NCBI GenBank assembly: GCA_022315425.1
Contig: JAIUPT010000028.1
Span: forward strand, 310,001 to 374,000
DNA length: 64,000 bases
DNA from: Pseudevernia furfuracea
Lineage: Eukaryota; Ascomycota; Lecanoromycetes; Lecanorales; Parmeliaceae
Direction: 5' to 3'
Positions 25,101 through 35,300 of this stretch are shown here, one piece after another. A program made the translations under genes and the position numbers. Position 1 is the first letter of the stretch. Every line of letters starts with the position of its first letter. The notes under the pieces were generated by a model that saw only the letters and a list, made by a program, of their open reading frames with translations, ran no database searches and was not told the origin of the DNA.

Positions 25101-27930
25101 CCCCATGTTCGGGCGCAAAATACTCAGATGTCTTCCCGGCCTGGCCTATCTGCAGCGTTTTCAGTGATGAGGAAAGCGCAAGGCCCAAAGTTTCCTGGTC
25201 TTCATATTTGCGGAGATGGCTGATCACCCTCACATCGGTCTGCGCGGGAACCCTCAGCCGTGGAGGACTACCTCCCTCTCGGCTGGGTGGCCTCGAAAAC
25301 TCGTCTTTGGTAGAGTCTTCAACAATAGATTCCTCAGCAATTGTAGGCTGGCCTACTTCTGACCCATCTGCAGTGGTGTGACTGCTTCGTGGGCGTCCTT
25401 GATTACGAATGAGCTGCATGATCTGTTGCGCCTCGTTGAAGAAATCTGCTGTCGTGACAGAGGCTTTGCGAGATCCATAAGTGATATCCTGTACTGTGTT
25501 GAGAGCAATAGTAGCCAAAGCTCCAGCCACGATTTGTGTAGGAGGATCGATGGCGGAAGCGGCATCCTGGTCGTGCACTGGGACTTCAGACGGTTCAGGT
25601 AGATGGTCTGGATTTCTTGACGTCGTCTGCTGCGCTGGAGAGCTAACCGCTGGCAGTTTTGGCCGTCGTATTTGGCGCATGGCAAGCACTTTTGGGTCAG
25701 CGACTTGGTTGTCGGTGTTGTAGAGCGCATCTTTCCTCTTCCGGCCAGCCGTAGAGACAGGCGTTTCCGTGATCTCCAATCGCTGCCGGAGCTGTGCGAT
25801 GCCCTGATCCGTTTCCTCCGAGCTACATAAAGTTCTCCGGCGCTTTGGTGCAGGATCCTTTGCTGGCGAATAAGGCAATCGCTTTCCTGTGTCAGTTTGC
25901 AGGACTTGATGCTGCCCAAGCTCGAGCTGATGATGGTGCTCCTTAGAGCTCTTTGCCCGCGCTCCTTTGGAACCCTTTTCATGGTGTTGCTCCAACGGGT
26001 CGCCTCCGTCCTTACTTCGGGCCCTGAGTTTTCTGCTGTTTCTCGCATTTTCACCAGTGGAGCGATCAAGAGAAGAGCGCTCAAACCTGAAACTGCTGGG
26101 GTTTGGTTGCGGCAATTGAGGAGAAACTGCATCTTGCGAATACGATCCTGGCGTTTCGTATGCCGGGAATTGATGATTATCTAGGTCACTGCTTCCGAAA
26201 CTACTGATCCTTCGACTCTTCTCAAGATTGTTATTCTGTTGATGCTGGCTTCGTTGTAGGCGTCTCTTCGATTCCAGTGAAGGAGACGACCGTGCATTGA
26301 CACTTTCTGCGCTTGGAATTTCTTGAGCGTCCCGCTGTAGTGTCTCTTCAAACTTGCTCATACGCCGTGCCAATCTATCATTTGTGAATGTATCGTACTT
26401 ATCGAATAGCTTTAGGGGACTGCCAGAAGATCTAGGCCTTTCATAACTGCCAGCGCTGTCTTTCTTTTGGTGTTTAGGGGTCTTTGGTGGTGACGAGGGC
26501 GTACTCGACTTGGTTTGAGACCACATCTCAGGCAATCTAGGAGATGGAACCACATCGTTTGTGATGGATTTCTGAGATTTCATGCTCGGTCCATCCAAGT
26601 CTTGCAATAATGATGGGCTCAGTGGACGTCTTTGAAACGATCCATCATTGGAATAACCTCCTCTGTGTATGCTGACGAAGCCTCCGTTGGCAGCGTATGC
26701 ATCTGTGCCCATGGACAGGTCATCAGGCAGGGATTGACTCGTAAGTTCGTCCAGCTGTCCAAAGAATGGCGGCCTATCAGAGAGCCGAGAATCCGCGTAG
26801 TCAATATCATGGTCACTCGAGCGAGAGCTGGGTATGTTTTGCTGCTGCATACGTAGCTTGTCCATCTGCGACCTTAGTCGCCGCATAGACATATCGATCG
26901 CCGCGTATTCGACACGACCATCCACGGTGTTGTGTCGAGAAACATAGAAAGGGCTGATGTTCTCATCACGGGCCTTGTCCGGAGCACCGGAGTTCCTGCT
27001 GTGATTCGCGCCATTGGATACAGACCGAAGACTCGATCCAGTGTAGGTTCCCAGTTGAGGAGGAGTAGGAGCAGTGGGTAAGACAGGTAGTCTGCCCACA
27101 ACTGCATCTGAGGATGGTATTGGTCCTGAAGGTCTAATGTTGGTACTGAAGACCCTTTCCGCCGTTTTTCCAATCGTTGAAGGAAGCTCAATCTCCTGCG
27201 GAAGCATGTATCTTGAATCTTCATTTCCTGAAGGCTCTGATCGGGGTGACAAAGTCAATGTGAGCTTCTTGGGGTCGCCATCAGGAGTATTTGGACTTTG
27301 GTGGGCAAATGCGGGATGTTGTGGAGGGCTTGACGGGAAGTCTTCTATCTTCGAGGGCTTCTTCTTCTTCATCGCAGGTTTTGTCTTTTGCTTCGAAACA
27401 ATCGTGGGTGGTCTGAATACACTCTCCAAGCCAATGGGACTGAACAGGTCTCCCTTTCCCAGATTCTCCTTGAGTACCCTTCTCTTCCAATCCGGCGTAG
27501 CTTGCCTATCGATATTCTTTGCCGGTGAAGCTTTTACTTGAACTGTATCTTGCGGCACTATTGGGGCCGATCCTGCAGAGACATGTCGCCCGAGTACTTT
27601 TCTTGACGCAGTTCCTGGGCCCTGCGACTTGACCTGTCCATCGGGCACCCGATTGCGCGAGGAGTTAAGATTAGACGACGTTTTGTCCCGCAGCGCAGCC
27701 TCATTGCTGTTGGCTCTTCGCAATGAGGAGCCTAGTCCATCCTCTTTTCCACCAGCTATTGACAGGTTCGACGCCGAACGAGGCTTGTAGCGGGGTATGC
27801 GGCTTTGCGAGCCATTGCTATTCGGGCTCGATGCATCCCTCAAAATCGAGGTTTGCTTGCTTGAGGTTGAGCGAGGAGAGCCAGGTTGGGAGATCCAATC
27901 TTCGGACAACGAGTCGAGCCATTGATCCAT
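22152..27930 (-). CDS. cdc11: Cdc11/Nud1-type LRR scaffold of the septation initiation network, 1892 aa
   Basis: A scaffold expected at spindle pole bodies that anchors the SIN kinase cascade via Sid4-type partners (S. pombe Cdc11, budding-yeast Nud1, A. nidulans SnaD). Exons on the minus strand: 27930-23282, 23235-23144, 23089-22152, with 46-nt and 54-nt introns. Both introns fall inside the leucine-rich repeats; the joins give NFNLQRLADLDLRDN and KNCDLSYNDLENFD, both regular LRR units. The N-terminus MDQWLDSLSEDWISQPGSP is characteristic of filamentous-fungal Cdc11. About 1400 disordered residues rich in S/TP sites follow, as expected of a heavily phosphorylated scaffold. About 12-14 LRRs span residues 1440-1800 (SNNHIGELNGIP, SLSLRGNKLRAV, DISNNCLSSLEV, LAGNRVSRLRR). 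The gene ends with a helical cap containing VINSCKAMEKLDGLEVD. It is intact. Confidence 0.88.
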
Positions 27931-28967
27931 GGTGTGGGCGGGGCCCAGAGTTCACTTCGTGTCACCAACCGTCGCGGCGCTTTTGTAGGCGGGAATCCCG
28001 ATGCTAAGATATCAAATAATCATAGTATAAACATACTGCCGATGCTGCTGTCGTTAGTAGGTCTCCGTTGGGGTCGACTTGCGTTTGTCATTGCCATGAC
28101 ACGCGGGGCAAATTATTGATCGCGCTTGCGATTGTATCGCAAAGATCCAAAAACGGAGTAGCGCGGATCGTTGGCACGACGACCATTTCCGAGGCTACTT
28201 TCGTAGTTCGTACTCGTATACATAGCCCGTACTTTATTTCGTTGTCGAGTTTTTAGGGTACATAGGACACAGGTAGTAACTTAAAGTAAGCCCCGGGCTT
28301 AAGTATACTCTTTAAGATCGAAATTTCCTCTACTCCGTATAAGATAAGTATTACGGTTCGATTAATATAATGAATGCCTATAGATGTCCGTCTTATCCAT
28401 AGAGGTGATGAATTAGCCATGGATATTCACGATCCACGCGAGTTACGCAGCATATACGCGCTACTACAGGGTCATTTGGAGACGCATTCGGTATCTACAA
28501 CGCGCATTTTGAGCCTTTCGGAGGCATCTGGGCTGAACTTCCATTCATTCGTCTCCTGTCTCCTTGTTTCATACTTTTCACGCTGTTGTTAATATTTAGT
28601 AGGACAGGAAGCAGAGGGGCTCACATGGAGATTGCAGTCTGCAGAGTTGCAGTGTGTTTGTTTTGATTGCATGGTACTGATTCGAATTCCTGCCAAAAGT
28701 ATGCAACCACGTTGAAATTTCGCCGTACGAACCCACTCTCTGCCGTCTTCACTGCTACAGAATCTCAGTTCTCTCTGATCTTCATGTATGAACGCACTTC
28801 CATACATGCTCAATTTACCAAGACCGCCACTGTTGACGCGAAGGCGAGGTTACATTCCTTGTACAGGGACGATAAGGCATCCTCATGGCTCGATTTGCAA
28901 GCTTTTTGTCTGTCGATAAAGCAGGTAGCAACAACGGCACGACCAACCTGCTCTCCTTCCATCCTCA
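27931..28967. other. intergenic, nothing recognised
   Basis: Upstream region of the Cdc11-type gene. It is AT-rich at 28200-28370 and has no convincing open frame. Confidence 0.5.
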
Positions 28968-29612
28968 CTACTTCCTCGCAATAGTCAGATTCACCAACTC
29001 CTCCTTCAGCAACTGCCCACCTTCACTCCTATACTCCTTCTCCAACTCCTCGTGAAACCGTTCCCTCATCCCCTCCAATTTCCCCCCGACCTCCTCCAAC
29101 GCCTCATGCCACCTCCCACAGACTGGATTCCCCCCATCGAAAAACCACTCCACCATCTCATCCGCACCCGCCCACCGCCAATGCGTCATCACCTGCTTCG
29201 TCCGCACGTCCTTGAACCCCGCCTTTTCGAGACTTTCCCTGATCTGTTCAGCCGTGGCCCAGTTCGGGCTCGTGACCACGGGCGCTTTGAAATCCGGGTG
29301 CACTTTCTTACAGGCTCGGGTCCACGGGGTCGAGATACTCGGGTGGATCGGGTCGGCCCAGGTGTTGAAGCCTAGGATGCCGCCCGGGGCAATAACGCGG
29401 GAGAGTTCTTGAATGCAGGCGGTGCCGTTGTGGGCGAGGTCGATGAATGTGCAGGCGAAGGCGTGGGATATGGTGGCGGAGGAGATGCCTTTGGTTGGGC
29501 GAGTGTTAGCGTTGAGCGTATCTGGATGAGGGAAGTGGATGGGCTTGGGCGTGGGAAGTGGTGATGGATTGCGGCAACCTGCATGCATGGCTAGCCTATG
29601 TGCAGCCTGCAT
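28968..29612 (-). pseudogene. truncated SAM-dependent methyltransferase
   Basis: The C-terminal part of a class I SAM methyltransferase is clear. SATISHAFACTFIDLAHNG corresponds to strand 4 and the region after it; IQELSRVIAPGGILGFNTWAD is the post-strand-4/strand-5 motif 'l.e..RvlkPGG...ftTW.d'; WRWAGADEMVEWFFDG and a long C-terminal helix follow. The SAM-binding glycine motif (strand 1, GxGxG) and the acidic strand 2 are missing. A CTAAC branch-like site and CCAAAG acceptor just before GISSATISH suggest an intron there, but the sequence upstream to 29700 gives no N-terminal exon. It is therefore probably a 5'-truncated relic. It sits 0.8 kb from the dioxygenase of the PKS locus and may have belonged to it. 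Confidence 0.55.
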
Positions 29613-30428
29613 GTCGAATTCTCACTCGTACCAAGACGCACAAACCCACGCAGTCTCAATGTGGCAGATTTCCGGCTCTATTCCGGGGACCAAGACACGA
29701 AATGGCCATATATACATCGTATACTCTGGAACTCCGAGCAGCAAGCGGGTGCTTCGGCAGCTTTTCAACTGGCCCATCATGTCCTCCCGCCCCACCCACC
29801 TGAGCCCAATGAGCGAGCCATCGCCGCATCGACGAGACTTTCCTACAGACGGGTTTCTCCTTTCTTTTGACCAACAAGACAGAGAGCGTGGGGCGAGCGC
29901 TTGCCGCCTGACCGTCACGCGACCGAAGATATGTACTTGTATTTCGGGTGATGGACGCGCCCCTTTGAGACTTGAGCTGTTTATCGGGTTCTCATTGTCG
30001 CGAATATCGTTGCGCTGTTCAGTCACGTTCCAGGCAGGCTTTGAGTGTATGTAGTAGATAGGATTGCAACCTCACCGTGGTGGACCCTCAGCTGCCGACA
30101 ATCGTCCCTGCAGCATTGCAGCATTGTACCGCTAGTCTACCGGCGATTTTCATATGGATGTGCTTCGGTTTTTTTTTTACCCGTGGGTTTCATGGGGCCT
30201 CTGGTCGTAAGATTGAAACGATTCATTGAGGTCGCTTACATTGTGAGAACGGTCATCGGGATTGAGGGGCTATTCACAGAATCTGGAGGGCGTCGGTCAT
30301 AGCGGGAGCATTCAGGTACATCGCATGTGAATTCTTTCTTTAGAGAACAATACTCTGAATGTCGAAACTCTGAGAAAACGGCAAGACGGAATTCCTTCCA
30401 GCATGTCATGACTCGAGCAACCTGAACC
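29613..30428. other. intergenic, no supported gene
   Basis: Several overlapping open frames exist on both strands, but none has a recognisable domain or consistent codon bias. There is a T9 run near 30172. Confidence 0.45.
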
Positions 30429-31687
30429 CTAAACAGCATCCTCGCACGCAGACACTGTCATCAGCGGCGTCTTGTCAGTCTGGACCGGCTTCCCATGCTT
30501 CATGCTTTGTTCTTCAGTTCCTCTCGTCAGCAACCACATCCCCTTCTTGTATGTATCCGTAGTCAAGGCTTGTGTCCGTCGAATCATCCAGTCTTTGATG
30601 GTGACGTCCTCCTCGACCTCCCCTTCGGCAAGCTGGGGAATTACGCTACTCCCCTCCAATCCTCTCATGGTGGTTGTGTCTTGTGGTCTCGCCAGATAGG
30701 CCAAGCTGAACCGCGTATACTCTGCCTGGGCGCCAGGCGCATAGATGACGCGGTGAAGATTGGAGCGCAAGAGGCCTCGCGTCAGCTTGACCATGGCATC
30801 GCCGAGATTGACGATGGCGTGGCCGGGGATCGGGCGGACAAACTTCCAAGCCGTGGTTTCGTGAGGAGGGAGGACTTGCAATCCACCTAATTGATTGAAC
30901 AAGAGGGTGATGCTACCGAAATCAGTGTGTGGGACGATGGCGGGGACGAGTGCGGTGCAGCGATCGCCTGCGGGCTGGGGTGGGTATTTGAGTACACGGG
31001 TCTGATTGCCCACTGGCTCCATGAAGTGATGCAAATTTGCCAAGGTGCCACGGGGCAGATCCAGAAGACCATCAAGCCGATCGAGGATCGTGGTGATGAC
31101 TGAATGCGCAAGCTCGGTATACGAACGTAGGGTTGATATGCTCTCATCGATCACGGCGGGGCTGGGGACATCTTTGAGACCGACGAGATGGTCTTTCGCT
31201 AGACTGTAAGATTCGAACCGATCTTTGTTACCGTCACTATCGACGATGATTTCTCCCGTGCCTTTGTATCTACTGAATTTCAGTGTCCACCTCACTCACT
31301 GATTGCATAGGGCTCATTGCTGTCAAATTGGGGATGCCACCTCGAAAGCAAGAAAAAAAAACGCCGGGGTATCAAATCATGTAAGCAGGTTGCTTACCCG
31401 TCAAAGCTTCCCTTGCTCATATGATACTTATTCTTCTCCTCCAAGCCCAGGTCAAATACATTCTTCTCAATCTCCAAAACTTGATCGGCGAGATCGAGGA
31501 GGGTGGATCCCTGAACGTTGTCGCGGAGATCGAGAAAGAAAAATCCCCATTGTTTGCATGCTTGAAAAAGATGGTCTACCTCGGTGACATCGCCAGATTG
31601 CAATTTCAGGAAGGATATATGGGTTAGACTGACAATGGGGACGTCGTCCGGGAACGGTGGCAGTCCTGGAAAGGAATCGACAGTCAT
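30429..31687 (-). CDS. 2-oxoglutarate/Fe(II) dioxygenase (IPNS-like), 377 aa
   Basis: A non-heme iron oxygenase of the isopenicillin-N-synthase/2OG superfamily. Exons are 31687-31398 and 31272-30429; the 125-nt intron (GTAAGC...TTCAG) joins in phase 2 to give SFDGRYKGTGE. The N-terminal DIOX_N part is present (VPIVSLTHISF, QACKQWGFFFLDLRD, EIEKNVFDL). The iron ligands are His212 and Asp214 in PHTDFGSITLLF and the distal His in NLHRVIYAP. RFSLAYLARP supplies the 2OG-binding Arg-x-Ser. ATG 31687 is chosen because the frame upstream of it is not conserved-looking and it gives the family's usual length. It is head-to-head with the PKS gene (629 bp apart), the standard arrangement for a tailoring enzyme of a polyketide cluster. 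No lesion is visible, although its PKS partner is broken. Confidence 0.85.
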
Positions 31688-32316
31688 GTTGAATAATTGA
31701 ATGAAGCCTGTTTTGTTGACTAGGGATTTCAGGACTGTGTAGAGATATATTTCGACCCGACCCGCCACTCGCGCTTGGGAGTACTAGTTGAGATATCGGT
31801 CGTAACGACCCCTTAGAAGACCGGTGCGCCTGAGGAATATTCTGGTTGGACTGCTTGAGAGACTGACTCGGCATAGTTCGATCAGCCGTATGCTGTATCG
31901 TCCTTTTCACCAGGAGAAATTGTATTCGTGCGGAAAAAGAAGTTGCAGCAATGTCTCACATGGTCAAAAAGTTTCTCCTCTGAGCTGATTGTAGAATTCC
32001 GCTTTCATCCGAAGACGTTTACGTCAGGAGAGCACAACGGTACTGATATTTTCCGATTAGCGTTGCAGTTCGTAGGAAAATTAACTCGTGCGGAAGAAGA
32101 AGTCTCATGTCGTCAAACCTCTAAAAGGGCCGAAAGGTGCATAACGGCGCTCATAGGTGACATTTATCATATTCGATTGAATATTCTTGTGTAAAGCGCT
32201 AAACCTTTAAGGGAGCCTTACAGGCCGCACTCCATCTCAGTGTTTTTTCTTTGTTTCGTACCTCCCCGAATCTAACCTCCCTCCACATTCTCGTATGCTT
32301 ATAGTTCCCTTCGGAA
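31688..32316. promoter_or_regulatory. bidirectional promoter with repeated CGG-containing 18-mer
   Basis: The 629-bp divergent promoter between the dioxygenase (minus) and the PKS (plus). An 18-mer TCGTGCGGAARAAGAAGT occurs as a direct repeat at 31926-31943 and 32086-32103, identical at 17 of 18 positions and 160 bp apart. A weaker partial relative (TTCGTAGGAAAATT) lies near 32069. The CGG triplet is what Zn2Cys6 cluster regulators usually contact; no such regulator gene is in the window. Binding is inference. Confidence 0.5.
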
Positions 32317-35300
32317 ATGAACCGACACGCCCCCCACGAATGCAATAGTGACGAGTCTGACCTCACCAAAATGACGCCCAATGGCTGTGGGAACTCCGTC
32401 GATCACGACAAGCTCGAGCCCATCGCCATCATTGGTCTCTCTCTCAAATTCCCTCAAGACGCGACATCGCCAGCATTGTTCTGGAAGATGTTGATGGAGG
32501 GACGATGCGCTATGGGGGAGGTACCTGAAGATCGATGGAATCACGCTTCATTCTACCACCCAGACTCGGAGAGAAAGGACGCTGTGTGTCTATAAGTTTC
32601 GCATCTCAGTCTCTCGGCTCTTACTGCTAACAGTGGAGCAGATCCCTTTGCGCGGTGGACATTTTATACAAGAAGACATATCAGCTTTTGACGCACCCTT
32701 TTTTTCGATATCCACTGCTGAGGCAGCGGCGTTGGATCCACAACAGCGACTTCTATTGGAGACCAGTTACAGAGCATTGGAAAACGGTAAACCCTCCCTT
32801 TTGTCCCGCACCCGACACATCGATTTTTAGTGACAGAAATCCAGCTGGACTACCGTTGGAGAAGGTTCTGGGCTCTCGCACATCTGTATTCACGGGAGCT
32901 TTCACGAATGATTATTTGCATCTCAACACAAAGGACACGGAGCGAGGATCTCCTTACGATGTTATTGGTCTCTCATCCTTTGCAATGCTTGCGAATCGAC
33001 TTAGCTGGTTTTACAACCTCTCTGGACCCAGTGTGAACCTGGACTCGGCATGCTCCAGTAGCTTGATGGCTTTGGATATGGCTTGCCGGAGTCTCCGTGA
33101 TGGAGACGCAGATATGGTAGGCATTCCATTTTGGCTCTTGTTGTTGCCGGGACTGACGTAATGAAGTCCCTTGTTGCCGGTTGCAATTTGATGTTCAACC
33201 CTGATTGGATGCTTCTATTGTCGAATATGAGCTTCCTTTCCCATGATAGCCGGTGTTTTTCGTTTGATCACAGAGGTAACGGCTATGCGCGAGGAGAAGG
33301 CGCTAGCGTCGTTGTGATCAAGCGCCTATCAGATGCAGTCCGAGATGGTGATACAATTCGAGCAGTGATTCGGAGTACGGGTTCGAACCAGGACGGGCGA
33401 ACACCTGGGATAACTCAACCCGATCAAAGTGCTCAGGAGAGCCTGATCAGAGGAGTTTATCAGAAGGCAGGGTTGGATATGAGCCGCACGAGGTACATTG
33501 AAGCCCATGGGACCGGCACTAAAATTGGCGACCCCATTGAAGGGCGCGCAATTGGACGAGCTTTCCGTGAGTATCGAACCGCAAGAGATCCTCTATATGT
33601 GTAAGTCATATCCTTGAGGCTCGATTCCACTGCTGATCTTAGTAGTGGAGCTGTCAAGTCCAACATAGGGCATCTTGAAGGTGCCAGTGGACTTGCGGGT
33701 CTCGTCAAGACTGTTTTGGCCTTAGAAAAGGGTATTATTCCCCCGAACACGAATTTTGAAGCATTAAACCCGAACATCGATTCGGAATTTTTGAAGATCG
33801 AGGTTCGTCGCCAGTCAAAGTCTACGACTATGCGCCTGACGGTCCGCAGTTTCCATTAAAGGCTACTCCATGGCCCGCCCATGGACTACGGAGAGCCTCC
33901 GTCAACTCCTTCGGCTTTGGGGGGGCCAATTCTCATGCAGTTCTCGATGATGCTTGCCACTACCTCAGCTCTCACAACATTAGTGGGCGACACCGTAGTG
34001 TAGAGCATCCGCCTTCTATTCTTTCAATTGCGGGAGACTCCTTGAATGGGATTTACGATGCTTCTATCAATGGTCATGCATGTCCACAGACCTGGGAAGA
34101 ATCTCCCACGCTAAGCAGTGAAGCTCCTGGCCCGCGGGCGGAAGAGACCTGGCCGACCCATAGCTTACAGATCACTTCGTCACCGAAAGTACTGGTATGG
34201 TCTACCGCAGACGAGGGCCGATCCAACCGTCTGAATACAATTTACGGTCAATATTTTGCCCGTCTTTCTCTTCCGCCAAAGGAGGCCGAAATGTACATGG
34301 GGGACCTTGCGTTCACATTGAATGCTCGTAGAAACCTCTTGCCTTGGAGAACATTTGCAGTCGCAAGCTCGCTAGAACAATTGCATGATATGCAAATTAA
34401 ATTGTCCAAGCCCGTACGCGCCGTCGCGAATCCGAAGCTGGGATTCGTCTTCACCGGACAGGGAGCGCAGTGGTATGCCATGGGAAGAGAGCTCCTGTCT
34501 TTCCCTGTGTTTAGAAATAGTATCCAAGAGGCAGAAATGTGTTTTCACGGCTTCGGCTGCCAGTGGTCTCTGACGGGTTCGTCTTCGGTTCTTGCTATGA
34601 TGCAGGTCTGAGGGTCTAACCTTCATCAGATGAGCTCCTCCGAAACAAAGCTGCATCGAACGTTGACCGACCAGAATTCAGCCAGCCTCTTTGCACAGCC
34701 TTGCAGATTGCTTTGGTCGACCTCTTGAGAAGCTTCGAGGTTTATCCATCCGTTGTTGTCGGCCATTCATCAGGCGAAATCGCAGCAGCGTAAGTTCGAA
34801 TATCTTCCACACCGTGTTTTGTATTCTCAATCTTCTAGGTATTGTGTTGGTGCTCTATCTAGCCATTCGGCATGCAAAGTTGCCTATTATCGTGGGCTCC
34901 TTGCAACTACTTTGGTCAGGTCCGATCGGAGTCGAGGCGCCATGTCCGCGGTCGCTTTGTCCGAATCTCAAGTGCTGCCTTATCTCGACAAAGTAGGACT
35001 ACACTTCGGAGAGCATGATCTCCATGTTGTCTGCATCAACAGCCCGAAGAACGTTACAGTCTCAGGCGGGGATGTTCAGGTTGAGTATCTCCAAGAAATC
35101 TTGGAACGAAGATCAATCTTCGCTCGAAGACTTAAGGTTGATGTCGCATATCACTCCCCTCGAATGAATGCAATCGCATCTGACTATTTAGCACTGATCA
35201 AAGATCTGCAACACGGTGAGCCTGCTCCCAGATCTGCCACTTTTATATCCTCTGTTACTGGCACCCGCCTGTCGGCGTTAGAACTGTGTCAAGGCGAATA

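Noticed and set aside
25353..26132. 259-codon minus-strand ORF inside the Cdc11-type gene
   Set aside because: Wholly contained in the 4.6-kb first exon in an alternative frame, with no recognisable features.
33790..33870. frameshift in the PKS between KS and linker
   Set aside because: An intron with donor GTTCGT, a CTGAC branch site and a phase-0 acceptor explains the change of frame.
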